DNA of 40,878 bases, from positions 1 to 40,878 of the forward strand of contig JBHJMP010000864.1 in NCBI GenBank assembly GCA_043381765.1, read 5' to 3'. Position 1 is the stretch's first letter. The number at the start of each line of letters is the position of its first letter. The notes below the pieces were generated by a model, which was not told where the DNA came from, did not search any database, and was given only the letters and a program-made list of their open reading frames with translations. The stretch comes from Collodictyon triciliatum (taxonomy: Eukaryota; CRuMs). Below are positions 13,101-22,816 of the stretch, piece after piece. The position numbers and the translations under genes were made by a program.

Positions 13101-14719
13101 CAGGCAAATTGAACGTAAGTATATTTATAATGATAATGACATGAAATTGGAAGAGAGACAGAAAGAAACTTTGGCTGTTTCGAAAGAGTCCCAAACGGCG
13201 CAGATGGGTCCACCTCTGGTATGATACCTCATGTATTTGTAAATCGATTTAAAGACTGAAAAGATCCAATTTTTTTGAATATGGACAACAGAACAAAAAA
13301 GTTGTATACAACTATATGACAACGAAGAAAAGAAATAAGAAGGGATATTACAAAGCGTTTGTGTATGTAGCCAACAAAACATCTCAACATATTATATTGA
13401 AAACACTACTGTTTGCGGTATCGGCATTTCTCTTCATGCTTAAAAACTCTATTTCAGCCTGGACTACTGTACTTAGTTGAATTCCTTGTGATGCTATATT
13501 AGAGATGGGATCCATAGTTTTTTCTTTTTTCGAGTCCGTCTAAATAAAGAGAAAGATTCAATTGAAGAAATAATCGACCTATAAAGGCTATTTGAGCTAT
13601 TCCTCTTTCTTTTTCTTTTTTATTCAGCCCATATGTAATCAAATAGTGCGCAAAATTTACTTTCGATTTACTTATTTTCACGCTACCTTTTTATCAACTA
13701 TAGGTGGAATTTTTGACGCCTCCAAAGCAATGGGAGATGACGTTTGAGCTCTCCGTGGCTGCTCCAAATAGTATGGAGAATCACGACCACGAATGGTAGG
13801 AAGCTTCTCTTTGTTTAATTCTTTTGCAGGGGTTCTGTACATATGTCCTGCACACATCAAAACGCGTATGAAATACATTTGGGTTTTTTTTGGTCATTTG
13901 TTTGTTTTTTGGTTTGTTTTTTGGTTTGTTTTTGGTTATTTTTTGCTTATTTCGTCACGGTTCTAGAAATGTATCAAAACCAATCTAGAATAATACCATA
14001 AGAAAACGAATAAAATTATCAATTATCAATCTAAGCATTGCTATTTCATATCATGCAATTCAATCATTCTAAATCATGCTCATGTATACCTCCAACTGGT
14101 GATTCGCAAAGACTCTTTGGTGTATGTTTCAGTGTTGACTTTTCCGGAGATAAAGCAATCTTTGCAGTCGAAATTTTGTTTGTTTTTTTTTTAGAAATGG
14201 TATTTTGAAGTAACAACTTAAGGTATAAAATAAAACATAATGTATTTGCACCCTGTTGTTTCTTCCACTTGAAGATATAACACCATCATCTAAGGTGACA
14301 GCAATCTGGAGGGGGAAAATAAGACTTATTTTACCAGTAATATTAGATGACTAAAATATCATTATGACAAAAAAAAAATGCTAATGTTGAAAGGTATCCG
14401 ATATGGTTTCAACTTTTGGATTAGTTAAAACTACTTTTTCAAAATTATATGCCAAATAGAATAACATTAGTGACCATGAGGTGTAGAATATTAGTGAGTT
14501 AAAGAGCCGATTATTGTTTTTGTAAAAAAAAAAAAAATACGCTATATTTGTCTTGACTTCAAATAAATACTGTTGTGGGTGTGGTTTTTTTGTTGCTCTG
14601 CTTTCAATACAATTATTTCGTCCGAACAAGAAATTCTTTTAATCGTGGTTAACCTTTCTTACCTGGGATATGTTGAGCGGATCGACCTGAACACCAGTTT
14701 TGTGTGGAGTTGAATCCAT
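8013..14719 (-). CDS. AXDND1: Axonemal dynein light-chain-domain protein, AXDND1-like
   Basis: About 20 exons; start ATG at 14719 (MDSTPHKTGVQVDPLNISQ, then GTAAG). The diagnostic core matches animal AXDND1 and the p28 axonemal light-chain fold: VTLFPSMIPSSRE (about 12060-12000), HMLDKWMEAILDQVI and CLHEIVRQ (11849-11607), then VSVHCLERGQLTAKIWNRYC in the next exon. Coiled coils follow (GELQVKSDEISM; IDELGKLLEEKESILKK; IRAQLIELQESL at about 11190-11040). The C-terminal half is disordered: a His/Arg-rich exon near 10840-10690, an acidic Ser-rich exon 10582-10190, a basic helix ARDEELKRRMELERKLSRRR near 9165, and Glu-rich exons near 8950-8770. It ends either DTINLLDS plus TAA (8013) after a 36-nt intron, or at a stop reached by reading on from IYK near 8088. 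The family's role is in the axoneme; I infer this for the gene. Exons between 13400 and 12700 are least certain. Confidence 0.78.
10059..10121. repeat. (AAAT)n tetranucleotide microsatellite
   Basis: About 15 units of AAAT in an intron of the AXDND1-like gene, next to the acidic Ser-rich exon. Confidence 0.95.
12478..12562. repeat. TTTTTTCCCG-type minisatellite
   Basis: Degenerate tandem units of about 9-12 bases (T-run followed by CCCG or CCG) in an intron of the AXDND1-like gene. The reverse strand reads as false Lys/Arg/Gly-rich protein. Confidence 0.85.
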
Positions 14720-16012
14720 CGCCCTGCTCGAAAATACATTAAAAAAATAAATTAAAAACTAATTCAGAACAATTGATCACCAAGAGAAAAGAGGGAAAGA
14801 AAAAAATATCTACCCTTTCTGTTTTAGTTTTAAAGATTGGAAAGCAAAAGAAAAGACGGTTGGAGTAACAAGTAGAATCAGGTTGCGGTGGTTCTCGGTC
14901 TATTTTGTTTCTTTTCTTTTCTTTTTTTTTCGCTTGTTTTGTTTACTTGTTTGTTACTTCAGCGTCAAAGCGGCATTTGTTCACTTCAGTCAGCAAAAAA
15001 AAAAAAATACATAGGCTTCTTCATGATTGATCAATAAAGCTTCAATCAAGTCATCCCAACTCCAGTGCAGGTGTTCGCTCTTTGCCGACACGGTTCATCT
15101 ACTTTGTCTTCCAGCGCATCTGCTAAGCCTCTCAAACGCGCGCTTTGGAGCAACCTTTGTTGCTTCTTTGCACTTTTCCAGATATGAAATTCGTTGTCAG
15201 TATTTGGTATGTCCTAGTCGAGCGCTTGCCTTTGTATGTATTCCTTTCTTGGAATGTATGGCATTTCCCATTCGCCACGCTTCCTGTCAGCACACTACCC
15301 AGTTTTTGACTTCCGCAACGACAGGGTGGCATAAGGAGGATGAGAAACGAAATCCCGGCACTCGTGTGAGAAAGGCGCCCACTCCACAGCAATGTTTTGG
15401 CATCAAAGTGTCCATTCCTCATCTCGGCGATGTTTGGGATATTCAGAAAAATGGTTGTGGTGTGGAGGCTGGCTGGATAATATCCTCGCAACTCTAGTTT
15501 TCTTGTGGAGAGCGAGAGTCAGGAGAAGAAAAGAGGAAATGCCTTCTTGGATGGTTTGCATCGGAATATAATGGTTAAGGTAGAGAGAAAAATTATATAT
15601 CCTTGATTTTTGTGTTAGACAGGGATGTGTTATTTTTCATTCAAGCTCGGATGGGGTATGAGATGGAAGACGATAGAAGAAGAGTGTACAGGGAAGACTT
15701 GCGAAGAGTTTGCTATACGATTGATGGTTGGTTGGTGCTAGAACCAGAATATAATGTAAAGAAATTGGAGTTTTGAAGAGGGAGATATTTTTAAGCTGCC
15801 CAAAATATCCACTTGAAGCGAAGTCCAATGATGCGCTATATGCTTCTTTTTTCTTTTTTTTTTTTGACTGACAAGGTATCACCAGGCTGGCGGTGCTATG
15901 ATTGGTGAAGTAGTTGAATCGAGGCATAAGGATGCAGATGCTCGCGCAATTTTCAAGGCCCCAGGCGATGTGTTTGTGGAGACACGGTGTTCGTACAAAC
16001 CTATCCATTAAA
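14720..16012. other. Spacer between the PDE 3' end and the AXDND1-like 5' end
   Basis: About 1.3 kb. The part nearest 14720-15000 is AT-rich with C/T and A tracts, and probably holds the AXDND1-like 5' UTR and promoter. About 15030-15500 is visibly richer in G and C and has open frames on both strands. These lack splice-supported continuation, recognisable motifs or a favoured strand, so I do not call a gene. I see no tRNA or rRNA. Confidence 0.5.
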
Positions 16013-19000
16013 TTACTGTGAGGGCGGCGCTTTCGTTGGGCTTTTTTCCTCGGGGTTGGCCGGCCCGAGTGCAGCAGGAGACACAATGGTCAACGGGATC
16101 TTTGGCGAAGCAGAGTTTTGTTGGGGCGGCGGATTCGGTGCGGGGCTAGAGGGCGGGTTGATTGCGGCTGCAACTGTCTCTTCCTCCAACTGCATTTTAG
16201 ATAATACAGAGGGTAAATCCTTTCATACGTTGCACAAACCGACATGACAGGATTACCCCTTCTTCGTTTTTTTTCTTTTTGGAAAGATATGCGGGAAAAA
16301 AAAAGGCGACATTTATAGAAAAATATTATCAAATAGACAATCATATTCAATGTCTTTTGGTTGCTGTCGTCGTTGTTGTTGTTTTTTTTTTGGGCGAATA
16401 CATTTCAGGCAGGTACCTTCATCCTCCAAAAGTCCAAATTTGCCGAAAGGTTTTGTAGGGAATCCAAGCCAGTCCCCATGGCTGTGTTCCAAAGTTCTGC
16501 TAATGGCTGAACGACAAAAGATATGAAGCCGATTTGTGACTTTGATGTCATCGGGATAGACCTGTCCATGAATGGACTGATGGGTAATCCTTTATCCTTT
16601 TCTCTATCTCCCTACAAGTTCAACCAATTTTAGTGCTGAGAGATAAATATAGAGCTTATAGATGTCTCTTTTTCAGGGTATGAATGAGAAAACACCAAAA
16701 AAAAAAATACATGATTCAAGCAGGAGTAGATAAAAATGGTTAGGAATCACATGTAAATTATATTCACCTGGCAGTAAAATTCCTGAGTTACTCTCCGAGT
16801 CCATTCAAGAGCGACATTTGGCGTTTTCGCTGGGTTAGAAACATCAGAAAGCTTCATGGCCATTTTCATCATCAGCAAGCGACTGTCATATGTTGTTCCA
16901 GTCAGATCTGCACGTTTTGACGATATATTGATTAATAATGACAAATGGAGGTGAAACTATAAATAACATTTGACATTATAGGGGCTACACACGGTATCTT
17001 ACCACCAACACTAATAGAGTTTTTTAGGGCGCTCATAATGTCGGCGTGGCGGGACATGTCCGTTGATAATACCAGCTCAATCATCAACTTACGGATTTTC
17101 TTGCGTCTTTTTTTTTTTTTTTTACAATAATTGCATTTTAAGAATGTGTTATAGAATATATAGATTTTTAAAATTCCCGGGATAATGTTTGTGATGTACA
17201 ACACGGGCAAGTTAATATGGATTCGTTAAGATTTTCCATATGTTTGATTAAGTTACGGCACGGTAATCCCATTGTAATGAAGAAAATAGAGCTTAGAGAC
17301 GAGCATAGATAATACCACATACACATCTTTAGGAATGTTTTTCAGTATGTTGTACTCGTCCTGAGAGAGCAGCTTAAAGGCCTCGGAAACATGGAAATTT
17401 TCCAGTATCTACAAGGAAAATATAGATAAATCAAATCAGTCTAATTCAGATACATCAACTCAGCATAGACTTGCTTTTTGGAGTTCAAGTTTCTAATATG
17501 AGAAGAAATCAAGGGGGGACATATGTTCAGAATAAAAAAATACTGAAATGTCGTTGAATGATATAGCAACAGGGTCGTCTGTAGCCATCAAGAAATTGTT
17601 ATTTACTCCTGGGTGTTTAAAATCGTGTACAATTGTTGCCAATATGCATGAAAAAACTTCGTATGGTTCCATGAACCTATGATAGGGTTTAAAGCATATG
17701 GATTGTTACGTTGGTGATACAGGGGTCGCGGAAGTAAGGATAATTTTTTTGTTTACGATGACACTAAGTTTCTTACTGCTCTAATCCACCGGCGCAGATT
17801 AAACTATTGTATGACTGGAGGACATCCCCTGCGTGAAGAGCGTTATGGTATGGGTTGTTCAGGTAGCCACTCTCAACCACCGTTAGAAAGTTTCGCAAGC
17901 ACTATTGAGGTTGATATTGATGTAAAGACAGAAGATACCACAATGTTGTGAATTGAGGAGTAGTTTTAAATTATAATTTAGAGTATTGGTGCTCCAAAAT
18001 ATTCTTACGTCTTCCGGGATATTATATTCGGTAATAAAGTCGTGCTTTTGAAAAAGGTGGTAAGATAGGAAGTACAGAGAATGTCCATCCGATAGTTTAT
18101 CGAATTCAAATATGTCAAAGTTCCAATTATCCAAAGTTTCCACAACTTCGACCAGGCGATCGCTTCTACATTGTGTGAAAGTAGGTTTTTTTTTTTTTTG
18201 AGTGGCATTAGTAAAAAAATCTCTATTACAATACATGACATGAATACTTTCACTTATTTATAAAGCGCGATAAATTGGCAAGAATTAGATGACATCTGGG
18301 AAGTCGCTAAGACGAGACAGTGCTGTATTCTTTTTTCTTTTTCTTGTTCTTTCCTTAAGCGTCAATACAGAGACGCGTTCTTACATTTTTTCGGGTGATA
18401 TCTTGAAGTAACTGGCGTTTTTAGCATTCAAAGCAGAAGAGTTTCTCTTATATCCTCTTGCTACATCGCTGCTCTGTCGGACAGACCCCGGTCTTCCAGA
18501 CCCTATGCCATCGCTAGGGCTGTCATCGGCATCTACACTACCTGAAAAGTTGTTTGTTTGTTTGTTTGTTTGTTTGTTTGTTTGTTTGTTTGTTTGTTTG
18601 TTTGTTTGTTTGTTTGTTTGTTTGTTTGTTTCAAAATAATCAAATAAACGCGAGATATCAACTGAATTAGATAGTGTTACAGAACTAAGAAAAAGATAGC
18701 AAACATGTTGCAGCCTCTTTAAATGCTTATGATTCTCCATTATGGTGTAACATTCACTCACTGACAACCAACGAGCCTGACTTTTTTGGTTCATCCCCAT
18801 TGTCTGCGTTCTGGACAAGCTGGTCGAGTACCCATTTTTGGGTTTCAGTATCCACATCTGTTTAAGTATATGGAATTCCCTGTTATTGATTGACTATGTA
18901 ACTTACAAAGCTTTCCACTTTGAACAATGGTAAATGGTGTGATAATTTCATTAGATTTAATTGGAGAGCATGGGGCATGTTCCATGTAGAGACAGTTGTT

Positions 19001-21364
19001 ACTTTCTGAGGGCTTGATGGCAGCATATGAAACATTGGACACATATAACTTGTTGCTCCCAATCAGTCGAATAATATGATGCAAATCTGACCTTTGCAGT
19101 TCGGACAACCCGGCTGGGATAATGAAATAATTCACGCAGCATGGTAAGGAAAAGAAGAAAGAGAATGAATGAGGGGGGATACGAAAAGAAAAAAAAGGGA
19201 AGAAATAGAGAAAGTTAATTAAATGGAGAAGAGGAAATTGTTTTCAAGCGATTGATGATGTTGTAGTTTTATTCGCCGTCATACAGATATCATAAACAAA
19301 CTTTTATGGTCTGCAAGGAGCCCGCGTAACATATGAATCACTTTCTCTGCAGGAGACCCCAACACCTGAGAGATTTTATTAATAATACGAAAAAGCAATT
19401 ATAGACTAAAAAATCATATGCTAGATTGTTTTTTTTAAAGAAGAAAAAACCTCTTCTGTTTGGAGATTTCTCAGTTCCCTTAATTCAGATTGCAATGTTC
19501 TGTTCGATTTAAATAAATTGATTGGCTTCGAATAAATTGGAACTTGAAAGAGACACTTGAAAAGAATACGGAGATGGTAAGGAAATATGAAAAGAAAACT
19601 TTGATGTGGCGATGCGTTCAAATAGGAGAAGAAAATGAAAGGACGCCATAAAGTTTGATGAAAGAAGTACGAAATAACATCATGAGTAACCTATTTTGCA
19701 TTTTGAGGTGAAAATTGATCTTTTCCAAGCTTTCCTTCTGCACTGACACCTGTTTTTTGTTTTGCCCTTTTATTTAAAATAATATTTCATCGTTCGATTT
19801 TGCAACAATCATCTCGGTAAAAGGAGGAAGAAAGGGGACAGATAGAAGAAAAAGCAAATCCTGAAAGAGCGTAAATCAGAAGGAGCGAGAATTAAAATAA
19901 AGTATCACATAAACTATTTTGATGAGAGAAAAAGGGGGATACAAAACCATGTCACAAATACTATGTTACTTTGGCAAAGAAAAAAGAAAAAAAAGCAGCG
20001 AGAGAGATATGTAAAGCTACGAACCCGATAAAATATAAACCGGACACTAATTGCAGACAGCAAAAGTTGAAAAATGACCGTGAATATTAAGAAGGCTATG
20101 TAATCATTTCCTTTCAAATCCAAATCATCACTTTTTACCACATCCTCAGTAATCAGCACATAGGCAATCCCTAGCCCAATCAAGTGAAGGGATGTAAACC
20201 ACTCTCCATACCTTTTCCAAGGCAAAAAAAAAAAAATAAAGATAGTAAGTAAACAGATGAATAAATTAATGAGCCACACAAACAAAGTGAGAAGGGGCAC
20301 CTCATTTCCCAGCATATTATGAATGGTTATGCCATCCTAGTAGATAGAAGCAAAATCAAGAATAGAATAGAATAGAATAGTGGGAAAGAAGAGCGCCAGC
20401 ACCTGCTGCTGAACATCGTGGTGAAGAGGACCGCCGGAGTCATCCAGACGCAGAGCGAAGGCGAGCCGAGGACTGTGCCGACAAAGAAGGTGGCGTCGAG
20501 GACAAGCTGCGTCGTGCACGTGAAGACAAAGTAGCTCTTGGAGGACCAGAAGGCCAGCAGCGACAGCAGCATCGCAAGCGCCCCGCACGCCCACACCAGC
20601 GCCGTTGTGTACGCGCCAACCAGCGCAAAGATCCCCACATACACGCACAGCGCCACAATCAGGATGTACGACGTGGCCACGGCCGCCCCGACCTGCACCG
20701 CGTGTTCCTTGCCGAGCGCCCCGTTCGGCCCGCCCGCAGACGCGCCTTCGGTGGGGAGCGAGCCGCCCGTGGACGGACCAGCCAGGAAGTGTGCCCCGTG
20801 CGCGGCAAACCGGTCGAACAGACGCGTGGCCAGACTGGACGCACCATGTCCATATCCGCCTGCGCCTCCGTTCCCGCTGCCGTACGTCGGCGTCGCATTC
20901 TCAGAGTCCGGGTACATCCCGGAGAGGACGCTGCGGCGCGGCCCGTTGCGGCTCGACACGTGGCTCAGCACAGACCCGCGGTGCGTCCCGGCCCCGTACG
21001 ACGACCCTTTGCGCGAGGCAACGCGCGGCCGCCCGTGCACCGTCAGCGACTGCCGGGATTCTGCCCGCCGCCCGCCCGCCTCTGCCTCGGCCTCTGCCGC
21101 GGCCTCTTCCCACGACGGCCGTGCATTCCCTGGCGCTCCCTGACTCGGATTCTGGCTTTGATTCGGATTATGGTTCTGATTCTGATTCTGACCGAAAAGG
21201 CGGCCCAGTCGGCTCGGTCCTCGCTCTGTGCTTGCGGATTTCGGCGAGGATGGGTGTGGTTGATCGCTTCGGCTCGCTCCAACTTCGTCCTCTTCTTTCA
21301 CTGTGTCTTCGTTCACGGAGGTTAGTCGTGAGCGGCCTCCAAAGGGGACAAGAAGGGTCGCCAT
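16013..21364 (-). CDS. 3',5'-cyclic-nucleotide phosphodiesterase (class I) with N-terminal multipass membrane domain
   Basis: Hydrolyses cAMP and/or cGMP. Start Met at 21364 (MATLLVPFGGRS). Exon 1 is GC-rich: a disordered Ser/Gln/Asn/Gly-rich leader, then hydrophobic segments. With exon 2 (20336-20025) there are six or seven (e.g. TSYILIVALCVYVGIFALVG, TALVWACGALAMLLSLLAF, YIAFLIFTVIFQLLLSAISV). A linker follows with coils and SPAEKVIHMLRGLLADHK. The catalytic domain spans about 18175-16430: NWNFDIFEFDKLSDGHSLYF, NPYHNALHAGDVLQ, IVHDFKHPGVNNNF, LVLSTDMSRH, KLSDVSNPAKTPNVALEW, DKGLPISPFMDR and KSQIGFISFVVQPL. The HNxxH general acid, HD/HxxPG metal ligands, the later Asp and the purine-binding Gln are all present. 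A Pro-rich tail ends at 16013. The last membrane segment has no Lys, arguing against a rhodopsin-PDE. The exon 1/2 junction (66-nt intron) is out of phase by one base; the exon near 19600-19440 is only partly resolved. Confidence 0.9.
18549..18631. repeat. (GTTT)n tetranucleotide microsatellite
   Basis: About 20 perfect GTTT units inside a PDE intron, a few bases upstream (gene sense) of the exon starting SVDADDSPSDG. Confidence 0.95.
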
Positions 21365-21448
21365 TTGGGTTCTGGGATGTGCTTGCTTGTCTTTTTCTCT
21401 CTGGATAAAGGAGTATATGTGTGGGGATGGGTGTGTTGTTGGACAAAG

Positions 21449-21745
21449 TTTTACTGGTTTTTTTCTTTTTTCTTTTTTTGTTTTCCTTTCTCTTTTCTTT
21501 TTTTTCTTTTTCTTTTTTTCTTTTTCTTTTTTTCTTTTTCTTTTTTTCTTTTTCTTTTTTTCTTTTTTTCTTTTTTTCTTTTTTTCTTTTTTTTCTTTTT
21601 TTCTTTTTTTCTTTTTCTTTTTTTCTTTTTCTTTTTTTCTTTTTCTTTTTTTTCTTTTTTTCTTTTTTTTCTTTTTTTTTTTTTTTTCTTTTTTCTTTTT
21701 TTCTTTTTTCTTTTTTTCTTTTTTCTTTTTTTCTTTTTTTCTTTT
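21449..21745. repeat. (TTTTTTC)n C/T-rich tract upstream of the PDE gene
   Basis: Pure pyrimidine on the + strand in units of TTTTTC, TTTTTTTC and similar. It lies about 85 bases upstream of the PDE start codon and abuts an assembly gap. An open frame continues from the PDE start into this repeat as Lys/Glu/Arg, which I regard as non-coding. Confidence 0.9.
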
Positions 21746-22033
21746 NNNNNNNNNNNNNNNNNNNNNNNNNNNNNNNNNNNNNNNNNNNNNNNNNNNNNNN
21801 NNNNNNNNNNNNNNNNNNNNNNNNNNNNNNNNNNNNNNNNNNNNNNNNNNNNNNNNNNNNNNNNNNNNNNNNNNNNNNNNNNNNNNNNNNNNNNNNNNNN
21901 NNNNNNNNNNNNNNNNNNNNNNNNNNNNNNNNNNNNNNNNNNNNNNNNNNNNNNNNNNNNNNNNNNNNNNNNNNNNNNNNNNNNNNNNNNNNNNNNNNNN
22001 NNNNNNNNNNNNNNNNNNNNNNNNNNNNNNNNN
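21746..22033. other. Assembly gap (288 N)
   Basis: Undetermined bases between a C/T-rich tract and a different hexamer repeat. True length and content are unknown. Confidence 0.99.
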
Positions 22034-22034
22034 T

Positions 22035-22131
<97 letters not shown>
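22034..22131. repeat. (TTCACT)n hexamer tandem repeat
   Basis: About 16 almost perfect TTCACT copies directly after the gap. All frames give dipeptide repeats (Ser-Leu, Phe-Thr, His-Phe), none supported as protein. Confidence 0.95.
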
Positions 22132-22132
<1 letters not shown>

Positions 22133-22816
22133 CATTCAGCAGAGCCTGCTTGTAGCGATACCTTTTTCTTAGGGGTTTTCTGGTGTCCGGCCGAAAAGGT
22201 TGTGACTGACATAGCAGCCGCAAAGTTGGATAGCGCCGTTTAGCGCCCCGGTTCGCACCGGCGGTTTTTTTTGTAGGCACTGTAACGAACGGAAATTCCG
22301 AAAAAGGATAGTGCCTCAGTATTGTACTTATGTGGACACAACGGTAATCAGCAGAAAACTCCTGCCCAAAAAAGGTCAATTTCAGAGAAACCTTCCAGGC
22401 AGGCAGTAGTAATTTTTGCAGTATAGTCGCAAATGGAAGCTGGACAATTTCGAAGTCCAGTTATGGGCAAAGAAAATATTTACAGTATACAAATGTAATT
22501 TCATTCTGTAATACAGGTATAAAATGAATATTAACTCTTAATAATTATTATAAAGTGTATATAATTTATTTTCCACAAATATGCATACAAATAAGTCATC
22601 TTCAACGGGTTCGAGAGGTTCAGGTCGTTGGTTGGCAGCATGATTCCACCCGCCGCAGGGTTTTCGTGACACACCCGAACGCGCAGACTTCATCAACGGG
22701 AAGAGGGCCGAATAATAAATCCAGGTTCTCTCTTATCCTAAGGTAAGGTCTCCACTCGATTTATTCGGCGCAGGTTCGTCACCGAGAAGCAGGGCGTTGG
22801 TTTTAGATCCGGAGCG
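22132..22816. other. Upstream region of the next + strand gene; possible 5' exons
   Basis: Probable intergenic plus 5' UTR. A strong donor (CCTAAG/GTAAGG) sits at about 22740 and an acceptor (CGGCGCAG) at about 22772. Frame-compatible sequence either side (SSTGRGPNNKSRFSLIL and RFVTEKQGVGFRSG) would extend the downstream protein upstream, but no good start codon is visible, so these may be spliced UTR. Confidence 0.45.

Noticed and set aside
15027-15497. 157-codon + strand frame between the PDE and AXDND1-like genes, with an equally long minus-strand frame
   Set aside because: Both frames are open over the same bases, Cys/His-rich without pattern, with no splice-supported neighbours or known motif.
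20025-21364. Microbial rhodopsin fused to PDE
   Set aside because: The last hydrophobic span has no Lys for retinal attachment and the spans lack recognisable rhodopsin motifs.
20327-22135. A 602-codon minus-strand frame starting in the hexamer repeat and crossing the gap
   Set aside because: Only the part from Met 21364 is protein-like. The rest is Ser-Glu and Lys/Glu repeat plus N, so it is not a real N terminus.
22555-22746. 63-codon + strand ORF as a stand-alone gene
   Set aside because: It ends at a good splice donor rather than needing its stop, so it is more likely 5' exon or spliced UTR of the gene starting near 22817.
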